64,000 nt of DNA from Meloidogyne chitwoodi (GCA_015183035.1 JACZZP010000003.1:1240001-1304000); one strand, 5' to 3'. Positions 46,395 to 60,017 are shown, numbered from the stretch's first letter. Numbers and translations: made by a program. Notes: generated by a model from the letters alone, not told the origin.

Positions 46395-48996
46395 TCAAAT
46401 AAAATGTAAATGTTTATCAGCAGTTTTTGTATTATTATTTGAATTAGTTAATGTAATCGGAAATTGAGAAGATTCTTTTAAAATATAAAATAATTTTTAT
46501 TTATTTTTAAATACCTTTAAAAGAAGATTTTGTTATTTTAAGAAGAGGAGAAGGATATTGTTGTTTTGATATTGCTTGATTTTGATTATTATTATTAATT
46601 TTTAAATTATTATTATTCTTTGCTTGTTGAGCCATTGGACTTTAAATAAATAAAATAATTAAAAAAATAATAAAATAACCTTATTGAAATTGTTATTCGA
46701 TTAATTGGTGTTGTAGAACCAGGTAAATGTAGAGAAGTTGAACGAGTCATAAATGGACTTTAAAAAAATAAAATAATTAAAAAATAATATTTAATTAACC
46801 TTCCAGGAGGTGTTGTAAAAGGAGAAGAAAGAGCTGTAGGTGATTTAGCCCTAACCCCAGTAATAACATTATCTAGATGATCTTTTAACATATCACAAAC
46901 TAATAAAGAATCATTTACCTTTTAAATTATTTATTTATTTAAAATAAATAAAAATAAATAAAACCATTTTATCATAAACATCAGATTTATAAATACAATT
47001 ACGAGATAAACGTTCATTTAATTTTTTATTGTCTGAAGAAATAAAAGAATGTTTTGGAGTTGATCTTTAATTAATTTAAAATAATATTTAATTAATAAAT
47101 TAATTTAAAATAATATTTAATTAATAAATTATTTACCTAGCTACTTTTGGTTGCTCATCTCCAATTGCCATTAATGCTTCAATAATATAATCTGGATCAT
47201 TACGTAATTCATTTATTGCATCTGCAGACATATATATTCCTGATCCTGGCATTGCTTTTTTTGATGATGTTTTTTTTGAAGAAAAAAATCTTTCACCTAA
47301 TAAAATAAATAATAATTATTTTTTTAATTTAAATTTATAAAATAATAAATATTATTTTATTATTTACATTAAAAAATATTTGAGAGAAAAAAAAAGAAAA
47401 GAAAATAAATGTTTATTTAGGTGAAAAGCTTTATTAATTTTTGAGGTAAAATAAATAATATATTTAAAAAATTAGTTAAGATAATTAAATATTTAATTAA
47501 TTATTTAAAAAAATATAATATTCCTCTAAAATATTTTTTTCTAAAAAAATGTAAAAAATAAAACTTTAAAATATTTTTAATACGTGAATAAATAAAAAAG
47601 AAAAAACATTAAAAATATTTTTTATTTTATAAGACGTAGAATCATCCCCCCAATCTATTTATGAGATTGAAAATAATTGTTGAATCATTTTTATTTATTT
47701 TTTTACAATTATTATTTTCTCTTAAAATGTGTTAAAAAAAGAAAAAGAAAATATCTAATTTAAAAATAAATTAAAAATTAATTTAAATATAAAACCTCTT
47801 CCAGTTTCAAATCCAGGTGTTTGTTGTTTAAGTACATCTAAAGGTAATTTGCCAGTTCTAACACCTTTATGTAAACGAATACGTTGAACAAATGACATTG
47901 GAAGAGAAGATGGAGAAAGTGGTGGTTTTTCATTAAAAGGTAATAATAATAATGATGGATGAGAAGAAGAAAAAGGAGAAGAAGAAGAAGGGAGATTATA
48001 ATGATGATTTTCTACTGAAATTTTTTGAAAAGGTGATGGACGAGAATAAGATGATTTTTGAGTAATAAAAGAAGTTGATTGAAATTCTTCAGAAGATTGA
48101 GGCTTTTTTTTTAATTAAAAATAAAAAAATAAATTAAATTAAATACCAATTCTTCTTGTTGTCCTTGTTTGCGTCTTATAGGAGGAATTGGAGGTAATTC
48201 TTCTGTTTTTTTATTAATTAAAGATTGCTGTTGTTTTAATGTTTTTTTAGGTTTAGAATAAAATCCATTTTGTTGTTTATTATCTGTAATTATTGAATTT
48301 GTTGGTTCTTGAGATTGGGATTTTAATATTTGTCCTTTTATTATATTAAATGGCCTTTAAATTAATTAAAATAAATATTTAATTTATTTAAATAATTAAT
48401 TTATTTATTTACCATTTTCTTTGTTGTTGTTGTGGAGATGTTGGTGCTGAATTAATATTTTTATTTAAATTAAAAAGTGATGATCCTGCTAAAATATTAA
48501 ATAAATATTAAAATAAATATTAAAATAAATACTTTGTTCAACATTTTCTCTCCAAGTTTTTCCTTCAGCTAAAGCTTTTTCCTTAGCTAATTCTACAGTA
48601 GACTTTGATCTAATATTATTTAATGGAGAAGTTGCCCTTCTATGCACTATTACTGCATCACTAACATTATTTACTTTAGATCCTTTTAAAACAGAAGAAG
48701 ATATTAATGGTTTATCAGAAGAAGATGGAGAAGAAGAAATAAATTTCTTAAATAATTAAATTAAATTAAAATAAATAAAATAATATAACTTTATTTGTTA
48801 TTTGTTCATTTATTTGTTGTCCATCTAATTCAATTTTACTTGATGATCTATTAATTTTTGAAGAAATTCCACGATAAAAAATTGAAAAAAATGGTGCCAT
48901 TTCATGACTTGTTGAAGTTTTTGTTGGAGCACTCTTTGAAGACATACTTTTAGCTGAAGGTTTTCTTTTTTCAAGACCAGCTGTTGATGATTTCAT
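46395..48996 (-). CDS. long Ser/Pro/Asn-rich intracellular protein (unknown)
   Basis: About nine exons. Start MKSSTAGLEKRKPSAKSMSS (ATG at 48996), no signal peptide or membrane segment. Mostly disordered, with Ser, Pro, Lys, Gln and Asn tracts. Better-conserved-looking islands: RSKSTVELAKEKALAEGKTW followed by RENVEQS; PPIPPIRRKQ (SH3-ligand type); FVQRIRLHKGVRTGKLPLDV; INELRNDPDYIIEALMAIGD; and KSDVYDKMVNDSLLVCDMLK. Several SP/TP sites. Ends DKHLHFI. I do not recognise the family. The islands look like docking helices of a signalling or cytoskeletal scaffold. Its neighbour across the converging gap is the Src-like kinase, but that alone says nothing about function. Confidence 0.6.
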
Positions 48997-51900
48997 TATT
49001 TAAATTTTAATATTTTTATTTTCTTTTTAAAATATAAAAAAAGAATAAAAGTTTTATTTTTAAAAAAAAACATAAATATAACTACTATTTGCTTTTTTTC
49101 TACATGGGAAGAATGAGTGAAAATGCTTTTTCTTAAATTATTCTCTCAAGGGATTGGTTATATTTTTGGATATATATTTATATATATATTTGCTTATATT
49201 TATTTTTTAAATTATTTAAAAAATAAATAAATATTTAAAATTAATAATATAATTTATAAAAAAATTGAGTACATGAGCAACAAATAATTTAAGCATTTTA
49301 ATAAATGAAATAACTAAAAATATATATTATATAGTAATAATGGTGTGAAAATAAAACTAAAAAAATAAACAAAGCAATCAAAGAAAAGAAAATATTTTTT
49401 AAGATTTTGTTATTAAAAGGAAGAAGAACACTTTAAATAAATAAATATTATTTTTAAAACAAAATATTATTATTTTTTAAATAAAATTAAATTAAGGTTT
49501 ATAAAATATTTATTTTTTTTAATTAAATAAAATAATTATTTTTATTTTGAGAATTAGAAAATTAAATTTTTTAAAAAAGAAATTAAATTAATTTTATAAA
49601 AAACAAAAGATTCAATTTATTTTATTTTTTTGGAGTATTATTTTCTTTTCTTTATTTTTATAATTTTTTATTTTTCTTTTACCAAAAAGCCCTCATAGTT
49701 TTCAGCTTTTTTGTGATTAGAATTTTAAAAGAAAAAATAAAAAGTCTAGAAAATTTTATTACTTTTTTGTTTTGTTTTGTTTTTCTATTTTTATTGCCTT
49801 CTTTTTGGCTTTTCTTTTTTATTTTTATTAAAAATTTCACAATAATATAACATAAAAATAATATTTATTTATTTATTTATTTAACCTTTACTCTCACTCT
49901 TTTATTTAAAAATTATTTTTTTAAATAATAACAAAGAAAAAGTTGCAAATTTGAAAAAAATATTAAAATTAATTAAATAATAATTAATTAATTTGTTTTT
50001 AATATTTTTAAGTGCAAATTGTCAATCACTTAAACAAATAATTAATTTACAAAAAATTAAAAGAGAAAATGAAACTAAAGAGAATGGAGTAATTTTTAGG
50101 TTTTAAAAAAATTAAAAGGTTTTATTAATTTATTATTTTTAGAAAATATATTATTTATTTATTTAAAAATATTTTTGATAAAAATCAACAAAAATTAAAA
50201 TATTTCTTTAAAAAAATATATTTATTTAATATAATTGTGATCAATTAAAAAGAAAAATAAATAAAAATTATTTTTATAAAATGCTTTTCCTAATTTTTAT
50301 TTTTCTATTTTGGACATATTTGGATTATTGGTATTGAGTTAAGAAAAAAAGAATTAAATTTAAGGGATTGCATGAAATTGAAAATTTTATTTTTAGCAAT
50401 TAGAGGAAAGACATTTGTAGATAAAATCTTTTTTTTTAAATAATTCTTCTAAAAAAAATAAAATTATTTATAAAAAATAAAAAAATATTATAAATCTGCT
50501 CTATAAATAATTTAAAAAATAATAATAATAAAAAGAAGCGCAAATTGAGTGCAATTATTGTGCTCTAATGGTTTTATTCCAAAAATTTTCTTTAAAATAA
50601 TTTTAAAGAAAATTATAATTTAAAATTATGAATAGAAAAATAAATTAATTTATAATTATTATTTTAATTTTTAAAGAAAAAAATTAAAAAATTAAATTAA
50701 TATTATTGACCGTTAAAAGTTAAAAATAAAATAAATAGAACAAACAAATATAAATAAATAATTAGAAAAGAAAAACAAACAAACAAAACATTAAATATAA
50801 CATTAAATTTGCGTAAATATTAATTAATTAATATATTTATTTATTTATTTAAATTAAAAAAATAAATAAATTAAAATATAAATAAATAATTTTAAAATAT
50901 TATTTAATTTTATTTAAAAAAAACTAAAAATATTTATAAAATCTTTTTTTGTTAGTTTTGACCAATAAAAATTTTATAAATTTAAAATTCTATAAAAGAA
51001 TTTATTCAGTTGGAATATAAAATAATAATTGTTTGTAAAATGGACATAAAAGATAGGTATAAAATTGGAAAAAGTAAAAAATAAAAAAATTATTTAAATT
51101 AAATTTTATATTTAAAAATTAATTTTTAAATTTTCATTTTATTTGTTTATTAATATTTATTTTGCAAATAATTCAACAATTTGTTTTTACTTGTTTTTAT
51201 TTTAAATTAAAGCTATTTAAATAATAATATATTGATTATTTATTTCGAGATCCAGAGATAAATATTTATATTAAAATATTAAAAAAGAGAAATTAGTTAA
51301 AATAAATGGCTAAGTGGACGTGAAAAAAAATAAGAAGAAATAAACAGATAGAGGAGATATATAAAATGATGGGACAGCCGATAGTTAGGGATTGGGATAA
51401 AAATAAAAAAAATAATAATAAAAGGATTTTTGCTTCTTTTTGGTGTAAGGATAAATAAAAATATATGTAGAGGAAGAGAAGGAAGAATAATATTAAAAGG
51501 TAAATATTAAACACAACTTTTGAAATAGATATTTAATATTACATTAAATATTTAATAAAAACAAATAATAATGTAATTTCTATTATCAAAATAAACTGTT
51601 TTAAAGAAATAATATAAAATAAGAATTGTTAAATGAAAAATAAAAATAAATTTTTTTATTTAAATTATTTTATAAATTTAATTTATAAAAGTATTTTATT
51701 TATATTAAGATTAATATTGATCAAAAATAATTATATACATATATCTACTAAAAACAATCAAATTGGTGTTATATTTTTTATGTCTATTTAGCCCAATTAT
51801 TTGGCAAAAGAAAAAGAAATTAACTCAGCAATTGGCGTCTGTTTTTTTTCTGTTTATTATCTTATATATTTTGTTTTTAATTTGAGTTTTTAAGTATTTA

Positions 51901-52959
51901 TTACAAATTATTTAACAAAAATTTTAAATAGTATATTTATACCTAGGCTCACCCCTACATCGAATATAGCTTAAACAAATAATTATTAATTAAGAAAAAT
52001 AATTATTGTGAAATAAATTAAAGTTTTTAAAGGATATTTTATTATCTTAATTACCAATTTTATTAATAATAACAATTAAATATAATTTAGACATTAGGGA
52101 AAATTACAAGATAATATATTTAAGTATAATATAACAAAAAATAAAAAACATAAAATAGCAGTAAGAATATATACCTATATAAATAATATAAAAATGTTTA
52201 AAGTCAAGGAAATTTGGTGATTAATTGAGCGTTTAGAGCCAGCAGAGTTTCGCCATTAACAAAAAATGAATGGATAGGAAGCTCATTCGAAGGAGCTCTT
52301 CGAGACCTATCGAATGAGACCAAAATTGTCGAGATTGAACGATTTTGAAGAAAGTTATGAAGCTCAAAGTTTGCTGGAAACACGCCAAACTTGGACCTAT
52401 TGGGAGTGTTTTATGACTTCTTCATTTGGGAGCCCATCTCTCGTTGGCTTTTGGTACATGCGTTATTCTACGGCGCAAATTCACTTATATTATTTTATAA
52501 TTATTTACTCCCTTATTATCTTAAAAAAATTTTTCAAATTATTTTTTAATAATGGCGACTAATTTGCCGCAATGAATTGGCCTCGTCGAATTTGCATAGG
52601 ACAAAATGCTATTAATGTTTTTGGACAAAATGGTCAAAAGTAAGGAATGAAGAGAATAAAAGAAATTAAGGAGAAAGAAAAACGTGAAAAGTGAAGAGAA
52701 GAGGAAGTGCATTGTCGCTAATAATCCTGAAAATCCAAAAACATTTACAGAATCTTGTAAAAGATTAAGTTTAAAAATTTTTAAAGAACAGGATCCGACA
52801 AGACTAGTCTTTCAAATTATGTAAAACCTAAAAATGGCTGGATTTTGACACAGGATTTTTATTTTTAGTTCCATGAAAAAATTATATTTTGGTTAATTTG
52901 CATTGCAGTTAAACAAATAATTTTCCCACTTTTGACGACCTTAAATAAAATTAAACGTG
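48997..52959. other. 4-kb AT-rich intergenic region with a repeat fragment
   Basis: Almost pure A/T between 48997 and 52190, with AAAT/ATTT words throughout. A mixed-composition block at 52230-52500 is a transposon fragment (separate entry). From 52550 to 52950 the sequence is less AT-rich and includes TTGGACAAAATGGTCAAAAG, but no open frame could be linked to a known protein. It is probably the 5' region of the EMC6 gene. Confidence 0.45.
52282..52492 (+). repeat. fragment related to the 21741-22377 foldback element
   Basis: CTCTTCGAGACCTATCGAAT, GAGACCAAAATTGTCGAGAT, CACGCCAAACTTGGACCTAT and TACATGCGTTATTCTACGGC occur in the same order in the reverse complement of 21966-22165. Identity is high over about 200 bp with a few indels, one of which shifts the shared open frame (MRPKLSRL-x-DFE..SYE). 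The inverted arms are missing here, so this is an internal fragment, not a complete element. Confidence 0.8.
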
Positions 52960-53576
52960 ATGAAAGCGGAGAAGAGAGCCACATCATCATCAAACAAAAA
53001 GCATGCCCAATCAACTTCAATAAATCAATTACAAAACTCTTCACAGATTTCTGCTGTTGAAATTCAAGAATCGGTATCTTCAGCAACTTTTGCGACTACT
53101 CTATCTAATAAAAAAACAAGATTACAACAACAGCAACAAAAACAAATGTTCAATGAGGCTGCAATTCGTAACAATTTTTATGTAAATGCTTTCGATTTTT
53201 ACATTTAGTGAATATTTTCCATTCCTACATTAAATAAAACTAGGCTTTATTCAAATAATTAAATTTTAGGTTTTAGAACAAAGCCGAACATGTCAATCGG
53301 CTGTTAGCGGAATAGCCAGCGGAATTCTTGGCCTTACTGGCTTTATGGGGTTTGTCTTCTATTTTGTTTGTGTTCTCCTACAGGTATTATATTTTTTGTT
53401 TAGAATTTTTACATTTTCAATTTATTTAGGCTTTTATTTGGGACTATAAAGCCGGTTTTCAATGGACTTTATTTTTTACAAAACGATCACTTTTGCTTGG
53501 GCATTCGTTGGTTGGTGGGCTTTTCACTTATGTGCTCTTCTGGGTATTTGTTTATGGACTTGTTCATGTCTATTGA
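52960..53576 (+). CDS. emc-6: ER membrane protein complex subunit 6 (EMC6) with long N-terminal extension
   Basis: Three exons, stop TGA 53574-53576. The C-terminal 90 residues are EMC6: FNEAAIRNNFYVLEQSRTC, SAVSGIASGILGLTGFMGF, VFYFVCVLL, then LVGGLFTYVLFWVFVYGLVH and final VHVY, all collinear with human EMC6. Three hydrophobic membrane segments. EMC inserts tail-anchored and multi-pass proteins into the ER membrane. Ahead of the core is an extra stretch of about 50 residues (MKAEKRATSSSNKKHAQST.., Ser/Gln-rich) not present in the roughly 110-residue human protein. It could be real, or translation could begin further in; no Met lies close to the core except QMFNEA. Confidence 0.93.
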
Positions 53577-53842
53577 TTTGTTTGTTTTTGGGCGTGAAAA
53601 TTAGTTTTTTCTTTTAAATTTAAACAGTAGAAACGTAAATTCTTAATTAAATTTTCATTTAAAATTTTTATACATTTTCACACCACCATCTCTTAAGAAT
53701 ATTATTTCAATTTTTATTGATTTTAATAATTAATAAATAATATTTTTAAAAGTTTATTTTGTTTATTGTTTGTTTTTGCAAACAAATATTTTTATATATT
53801 TCTACTAAATCTTCAAATAAATCTAATGTTATTTCTATAAAA

Positions 53843-56800
53843 ATGACATGTTCCAACTGTTCTCAATTGAAAAATGAATTAGAACAAAAGAATACTCAAA
53901 TTATTCATTATGAAGGCAAAATTCGTGGTAACTATTTCTTAAATATTATAACTTTATAAGAATATATTTTCATATTTTTTAGACACAGTTAATGCGTATA
54001 AAATGCTTGAGACGCAGAAACAGTCTTTGGAGGTGGCATTAAATGTTCTGTCAGAGCAAATGCCGGATGAGCCAAGCTGTGAAGAAAATAGAGGAGAAAG
54101 CACTAGCCACGAATCTCCTGAAAACTCTTCACAAGAAATCGGTGAAGTAGTTGACAAAATACCAACTAAGGTTAATCATCTTTCACTGATTAAATTTTTA
54201 GTATTTTATCTGAGAATTTCTTCATTTTAGCCAAAAAGTCAGATGGTGGAGTTGCGAGAGGCGATATCTACTTTGACTCTTATAAATAAGGTTTTTTGTT
54301 ATGGTTAAAATAAATTGATAAATTATTTTAGCTTTTTAATTTTTTGTCATTTTTACTTTTTCAATTTTCAGCGCAAGGAAATTGAGTTTAAGCGAGACAG
54401 ACGCACCTTATTGGTTAGTAAAAGCATTTTCGTTTATAATTTTTTTGTCTTTTTTTTAGTGACTCAAGTTTTCCTTTTCTAAATTAATGTAATTACTAAT
54501 TTTACAGGAGGCAAAAGAAGAAGCGCAAAAACGAATTGCAGAACTCGAAGTTCAGCTTAATCATCAGCTTCAAAAAACTAAATCACAAAATCTGGTTTGA
54601 TTTATAATTTTGTATTCAAAATTTACAAAATAGCGTCGTCTTCGCGAACAATTGGCCGAATCTCAGTCAGCGCTAGAAAGGGCAATGACAGAGCATGGAA
54701 TGGTATTGGCAGAAAAGCAACAACAATATGGTCTGGTAAAAAGACATTCTGAAAATCTTGAAAAGCAGGTTTTTGATAATTTTTATTTTATTATATAAAA
54801 ATTAACATTTTTGCTTGATTCTGTTATTCATTTATTTTCAGTTACCATAATTTTTATTTATCAGATTACGGACATGAGTCAGCGTCTTGCATCGAAAGAT
54901 GATTTGTTGAAAAGAGCTGAATTACAATTAAAGGAATTACCAAAATTGGAACAGGAAATACGTTCTCTTCGAAAGAAGACTGAATTGACGCCAAGCGTTT
55001 GTGTTATCCATGATGAACTTGCAAACGTTAAGGTGTGTTTCATGAGTTTATCTTAACTGCTTATGTCAGTTTTTCAAATAGAACATTATAGTCCTTTTAT
55101 TATATTTGAAAAAGGACGAGAATAATAGTTATGTATTATTTTAATTTTTTAGTCAAACTCAGAGCAAGAGATCTCTACTCTTAGTACAAGATATGCAATG
55201 CAAAGTGCACAAATGAGAGAACGGGATTCACGTATTGAACAATTGGAAAAACGATTGCAAGAAATTAGCGAAAAATACGCCCAAACCGAGCATAAAAGTA
55301 TTGAATTTAAAGAGAAATGTAATGAATTGGAGAAGAATTTGGCTGAAAAGTTGTTACAATTAAAAAAAATTGAAGATGAAGAGAGAAAGCGAAATTTGTT
55401 AATCCATCTATTAGAATCGGAAAATATGATGGAAAATGAAAATGTTGAAAAATTGATTGAACGTTTTACTGCTTTAGTTAGACGAATTAGCGAGCTCCAG
55501 CCTGATTTTGATATCGCAGGTATAATATTAAATGTTTTTAATGAATTAATATGTTTTGTTAAGATTAGTCATAGTACTAAAAAATATCTAAAAAATATTT
55601 TAGCTTTACTTCCTTTGGAGTTTTCCACAGCAACTAATTTTAAACATCGGGTTGCAGACTCATTATCGCTTACTAATAGCTGTGAACCAATTATAGCTGT
55701 TGATCGCTTGAGTCTGGGTCTTAACGGGGCAAATAGCCCTGAAATAAGTCGAAATACATCTTCAGTTAGTTTGTCAGCTCTTGCTTTTTGTGATTCATGT
55801 TCATCCTCTCGACGCGAATTGGACCTTCTTAAATCACGTATTGGTCAGCTTCAATCTAAATTTAGCACATTGGAAACTAGTCATGAGCGTACAAAAAGAG
55901 AGCATGAAAGTGTTAGCTTTTTCTCTAATTTTTTAATTTTCAAATGATATTATTTTTAGTTTAATTATAATTTTAAGACGTCAGTTTTGCTACGAGAACG
56001 AATTATTGAATTGGAAACTAGTCAAAATAAGCGATATGCTCAACTTACTGCCAATGCTAGAGACAAAGGTATTTGTAATCGATTATTTAGTCATAATTAT
56101 TGCGGATAGTTTTATATAATGTGGTAAATTAATCTATTTTTAAGTGGTGGAATTGGAAGAGGAATTGCAAAAACAACGAACTAGAATGCTTGAAATTGTC
56201 GCCGAGAAAGATCATGAGATTGAATTTACGAAGTATGACTTTTAAACTTTGTAAATTTATAATTAATATTATTTTAAGAAGTAGTCTAGCTGCATTTTAT
56301 ACTCGCAATTATGGCCCTTCACCATTGGATTCACAGAATAATTTTCCGATGGATCCTCTTCAAAAGGCAACAAAGAAGTTTTCAATTTCATCTCCTCTCA
56401 ATAGTCCAGCATTTACTTCCTCAAACAATCAATCACTTCAGAAATGTATATAAATAAAGTATCATAAAACTAAGTTAGTTAGAAGATTATTATGAGTTTT
56501 AATTATGTTTTGAAATTTTTAAATATTTAAAATTTTTCAGCAATTAATGTCAGTAATAACAGACATCTAACATCTAAAGATTCTGTTGATGGCCTAGATA
56601 TCCGTAGAGAATCGATTCCAGATCATGTCCTAGATTCTTCTTCTGAGCTTGGTTGTAGAAGTCCTATTTTATTAGCACAATCACATGAACAATTGGATTT
56701 TTCTGGTTTGGCTTATTGTTATAATTGAAATCGAGAAAATGATTTTTAATATAAAGATGAAAACTATATTTTCTTAAAAGTACTTTTTCTTTAGCATCCC

Positions 56801-57366
56801 TTCAATCTTCATTACAAAATCGTCGAAAATCCAGCCGTCCTTTATCTTTTCAATTAGGCGGGGAAAGCGCATTGATAGCTGGGGCTGCTGCGCGTAACAT
56901 ATTCTATGAACAAGAGCTTTGTAAGCGCGAACAAGAAATAGGAGAATTAAGGTTAAAAATAAATATTTATATTTTGTTATTTCTTTCAGAAATGTAATTC
57001 GTCTTTTGGAAATGAAAGTGCGTGACATTGAGCAAGCAATGCTCCTCAAGGATGTTCAGTACCTACAAATAATTGAAACACTCAAAGAAGAAATTCGTAT
57101 TCTCGAAAGTATTTTTATTAAATTGAGAAGATATATTTCCATGTTTATGTAGGTCGTCTTTCCTTGGAAAACTCCCAAACGAATTTGGCATATTTGAGAA
57201 ATATTTTTGTCCAATTTTTGAATCAAAATTCAGCCAGTGGACGTAAGCATATACTCAAAGCAATTGGTATATTTATTGTTATTTTTTCTTCAAATTTGCT
57301 CTTTAAGGGGCTGTTTTACAGCTTACTCATATTGAAATGTGTAAGGTTGATCGCTGGACTCATTAA
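53843..57366 (+). CDS. GRIP-domain golgin, GCC88 (GCC1)-like
   Basis: Long coiled-coil protein of the trans-Golgi. Begins MTCSNCSQLKNELEQKNTQI. Heptad-rich exons follow for most of its length (KRDRRTLLEAKEEAQKRIAE; RRLREQLAESQSALERAMTE; RDSRIEQLEKRLQEISEKYA). A Ser-rich middle (about 55690-56720) breaks the coil. The C-terminal GRIP domain is ENSQTNLAYLRNIFVQFLNQ, then GRKHILKAIG joined across an intron to AVLQLTHIEMCKVDRW. The YLRN-(I/V)-x2-(Q/K)F..LL..VLQLT.EE pattern binds ARL1-GTP on trans-Golgi membranes, with the first-helix Tyr present. Extends into vesicle tethering by analogy with GCC88. Which GRIP golgin it is cannot be fixed by eye. Stop TAA 57364-57366. Confidence 0.85.
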
Positions 57367-57628
57367 GGGATGAAAGACCTAAACTTATAAAATTTTAACT
57401 GTGATTACCTTGGGATATTTTTTTATATTTCACTTCTTTTATTATATAACTTTTATTTATTTATGCGCCATTTAATTTTTACTATTTTATACATAGTGTG
57501 TTTTTTAGTTCTAATAAATTTATAGTTTAATAATTTTTCTTCTTACTATCATGTTTTTACAGTTTTATATTTTTTCAAATCAAATTTTAAATAATTAAAA
57601 CAGGTAAAAGAAATTTACCAATAAATCA

Positions 57629-58400
57629 ATGAGCGCGGCAGCAACTCAACGACTCCAAGCTAAGCGACAAACTCTTGATGAGGCTTATGCACCACCTGCA
57701 AACTTTCTTGAGATTGAAGTTGTGAATCCTGTATGTGTTTAATTTTTTTATTAGAATATTTAGAGACTGAAAATACATTAACTAAAATGATAAAATATAT
57801 GTGATTAAAGATAACCCATGGAGTTGGTAAGAACCGCTATACTGATTATGAAGTTCGATTGCGCACCAATTTGCCTGTGTTTAAACACAAGGTATTTTAA
57901 TTTTATTTAAAAAACACCATCTTATAATTCTTTTTTCGTAATGTTTTCTTTTACCAAATTTATATTAATTATATTAGGAATCGAGTGTCAGACGCCGTTA
58001 TTCCGATTTTGAATGGTTGAGGAATGAGCTTGAGCGAGATAGCAAGGTCTTTGGATACAAAAATTTTTAACTTAATTTTTCAGATAATTGTGCCTGTTTT
58101 GCCTGGTAAAGCGTTGAAGCGTCAACTACCATTTCGTACTGACGATGGCATTTTCGAGGAGACATTCATTGAGGAACGACGTAAAGGACTTGAGCAATTC
58201 TTAAACAAAGTAGCAGGGTAAGTTGTTAATTTATTAAAAAAAATTTTAAAAATAACTGAATAGACATCCATTGGCACAAAATGAGAAATCTCTACACATC
58301 TTCTTACAAATGACTGAACTTGATAAGTAATGGTTTTTTCTAAAATTACATATGACATATTTTAAGGAACTACATCCCGGGTCGGATTCGCACTGCTTGA
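57629..58400 (+). CDS. snx-3: sorting nexin SNX3 (PX domain)
   Basis: Retromer adaptor that binds PI3P on early endosomes and supports Wntless recycling. Exons encode MSAAATQRLQAKRQTLDEAY, PPANFLEIEVVNP, THGVGKNRYTDYEVRLRTNL, ESSVRRRYSDFEWLRNELER (PI3P-binding RRYSDF), IIVPVLPGKALKRQLPFR, FIEERRKGLEQFLNKVAGHP, LAQNEKSLHIFLQMTELDK. A short last exon after the intron at 58327-58365 gives NYIPGRIRTA and stop at 58398-58400, matching the DKSYTPSKIRHA-type end of SNX3. If that exon were missed, the reading frame would stop at 58330. A T-rich acceptor-like tract followed by AG lies just upstream of the ATG, as expected for trans-splicing. Confidence 0.96.
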
Positions 58401-58610
58401 CAATCTTTTCTGAAAACTTAAGTTGGTTGACTCAATGGTTGATTTTTCACTATATTAAATATTATGACCAGTATATCCCAACACATATTATCTATTATTC
58501 TAAATTTAAATCAACCCGATTGCGACTTACAATTTTTGGTGCAAATTCTGCACTAATATCTCTTTGTATATTTAATTATATTTTATTAAATAAATTGTGA
58601 TTTCCATAAT

Positions 58611-59410
58611 CTAATTAATTAAAATTAAAAGAATTATTAAGAATATTATAATTATTTTATTAAATTTATTCAAAAAATTATTTTTTCTATTATTCCCAGA
58701 TGTAGTCATTGTCCCCCAGGTTTCACCAATATTGGCTGGAGTATTAGTTCTTCCACGTGAATTTAAAGGTGGCAACTGTTTTTCAGCTTCTTCCCAATTG
58801 TGTGAGGTTGTAATTGTAGGAGCTAATAAAAATATATATTTTAAAATATTTGTAAAATAAAATTTTTACCTTGTTGTCTCTCAAAGCCAATAGGCGAATT
58901 ACGCGATGACATTCGGTCCAAAAATGCACCGATCCTATTATGTTCAATGCCATTTTCCATATCATCAGCAGAACCACTGTTACCTGTCAACGCTGGGGTT
59001 TGAATACTGATGTCCTTATTATGTGGTGATGGCTGAAAATTGGAATGGAATACTTAATAATTATTTCAAATTTTAGCTATCTATATGACATTTATTTCTC
59101 ATTTTGAGGGAACTACCTATTAGAAAGTTTGACTAAAATTTTTAACCATTTGTTGTTGAATCGCGCCTTCTGCATATTCTGGACCAAAATTAGTCGAATG
59201 GAGTGGAGATCGTACCAGAAATGTGTTTGGCCTGAAAAATAATGAATATATAATTAATTATTAAATAAAATACTTTTGCAGATATTGTTGTTGCTCATTA
59301 TTTAAATATCCACCATATTTGTGCTGGAAATAAAGAGGAGGTGGTGGTATTAGATTATCAGCTTGAATATATTTGTAAATTATTAATATTATTATAATTA
59401 TTGTTTTCAT
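58611..59410 (-). CDS. small secreted/surface protein with hydrophobic C-terminus (unknown)
   Basis: Four exons. Start MKTIIIIILIIYKYIQADNL is a clear signal peptide (ATG at 59410). The mature part begins IPPPPLYFQHKYGGYLNNEQ and continues PNTFLVRSPLHSTNFGPEYA, IQTPALTGNSGSADDMENGI, GAFLDRMSSRNSPIGFERQQ and HNWEEAEKQLPPLNSRGRTN. It ends with a hydrophobic run IIIIFLIILLILIN directly at the stop, as in GPI-anchored or tail-anchored proteins. No cysteine pairs, no recognised domain. Length about 175 aa. Converges on snx-3. Possibly a nematode-specific cuticle or surface protein. Confidence 0.55.
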
Positions 59411-60017
59411 TAGTAGTGAAATGGTGCCAAAAAATAAAAATGGAACTTGAAAAGAATTGTTTTTAAATAAAAAATTTTCTTAGAAATTTTGAAAATTTTC
59501 TCCAAAACAACTTCATTCTTTTTTCCACTTGAGTGAAGCCTTTTAATGTGGAAATATTTACTCTTTTTTTAATGCGCGAGAAAATAATAATTTTTAAATA
59601 TTTTATTGCTTGTTAATACAAAATAAAAATTAAACAAAAGCACTTTCTAAAATTGTTATTAATGAATAAACTTTAATATTATTTTATTAATTTTAGTGTA
59701 AAAATTTCTTAAATTTAAATTCTTTAATATATATTATTTAATAAATAATTATATTTAAATAACTTTTATTGTATATATTTATTTGTTGCCATAAAAAATA
59801 CTTTTAAAATATTTTAAAAATAATAATTTAAAAAATATTCGGACAAATATAAATATATTATTTATTAATATATTCATTCAAAAGCAAAAATGAGAAATTT
59901 TCTTTTGTCAAAAAAAAATACCGATTAAAAATAAAATGATTATTTACAAATATATGAAAAATAAAAATAAATATAATATTTTTATTTATTTATTATGTAG
60001 GTATGTATATATATTAA
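59411..60017. other. AT-rich gap between two minus-strand genes
   Basis: 607 bp with only A/T-rich low-complexity sequence. Upstream region of the small surface-protein gene and 3' end of the next gene. Nothing else recognised. Confidence 0.4.

Noticed and set aside
51293..51514. Hydrophobic 73-codon minus-strand ORF
   Set aside because: Composed of I/L/F/Y from A/T-only DNA, no neighbouring exon, no motif.
58352..58600. 82-codon plus-strand ORF after snx-3
   Set aside because: Its first part overlaps the last snx-3 exon in another frame; the remainder is AT-rich without motif.
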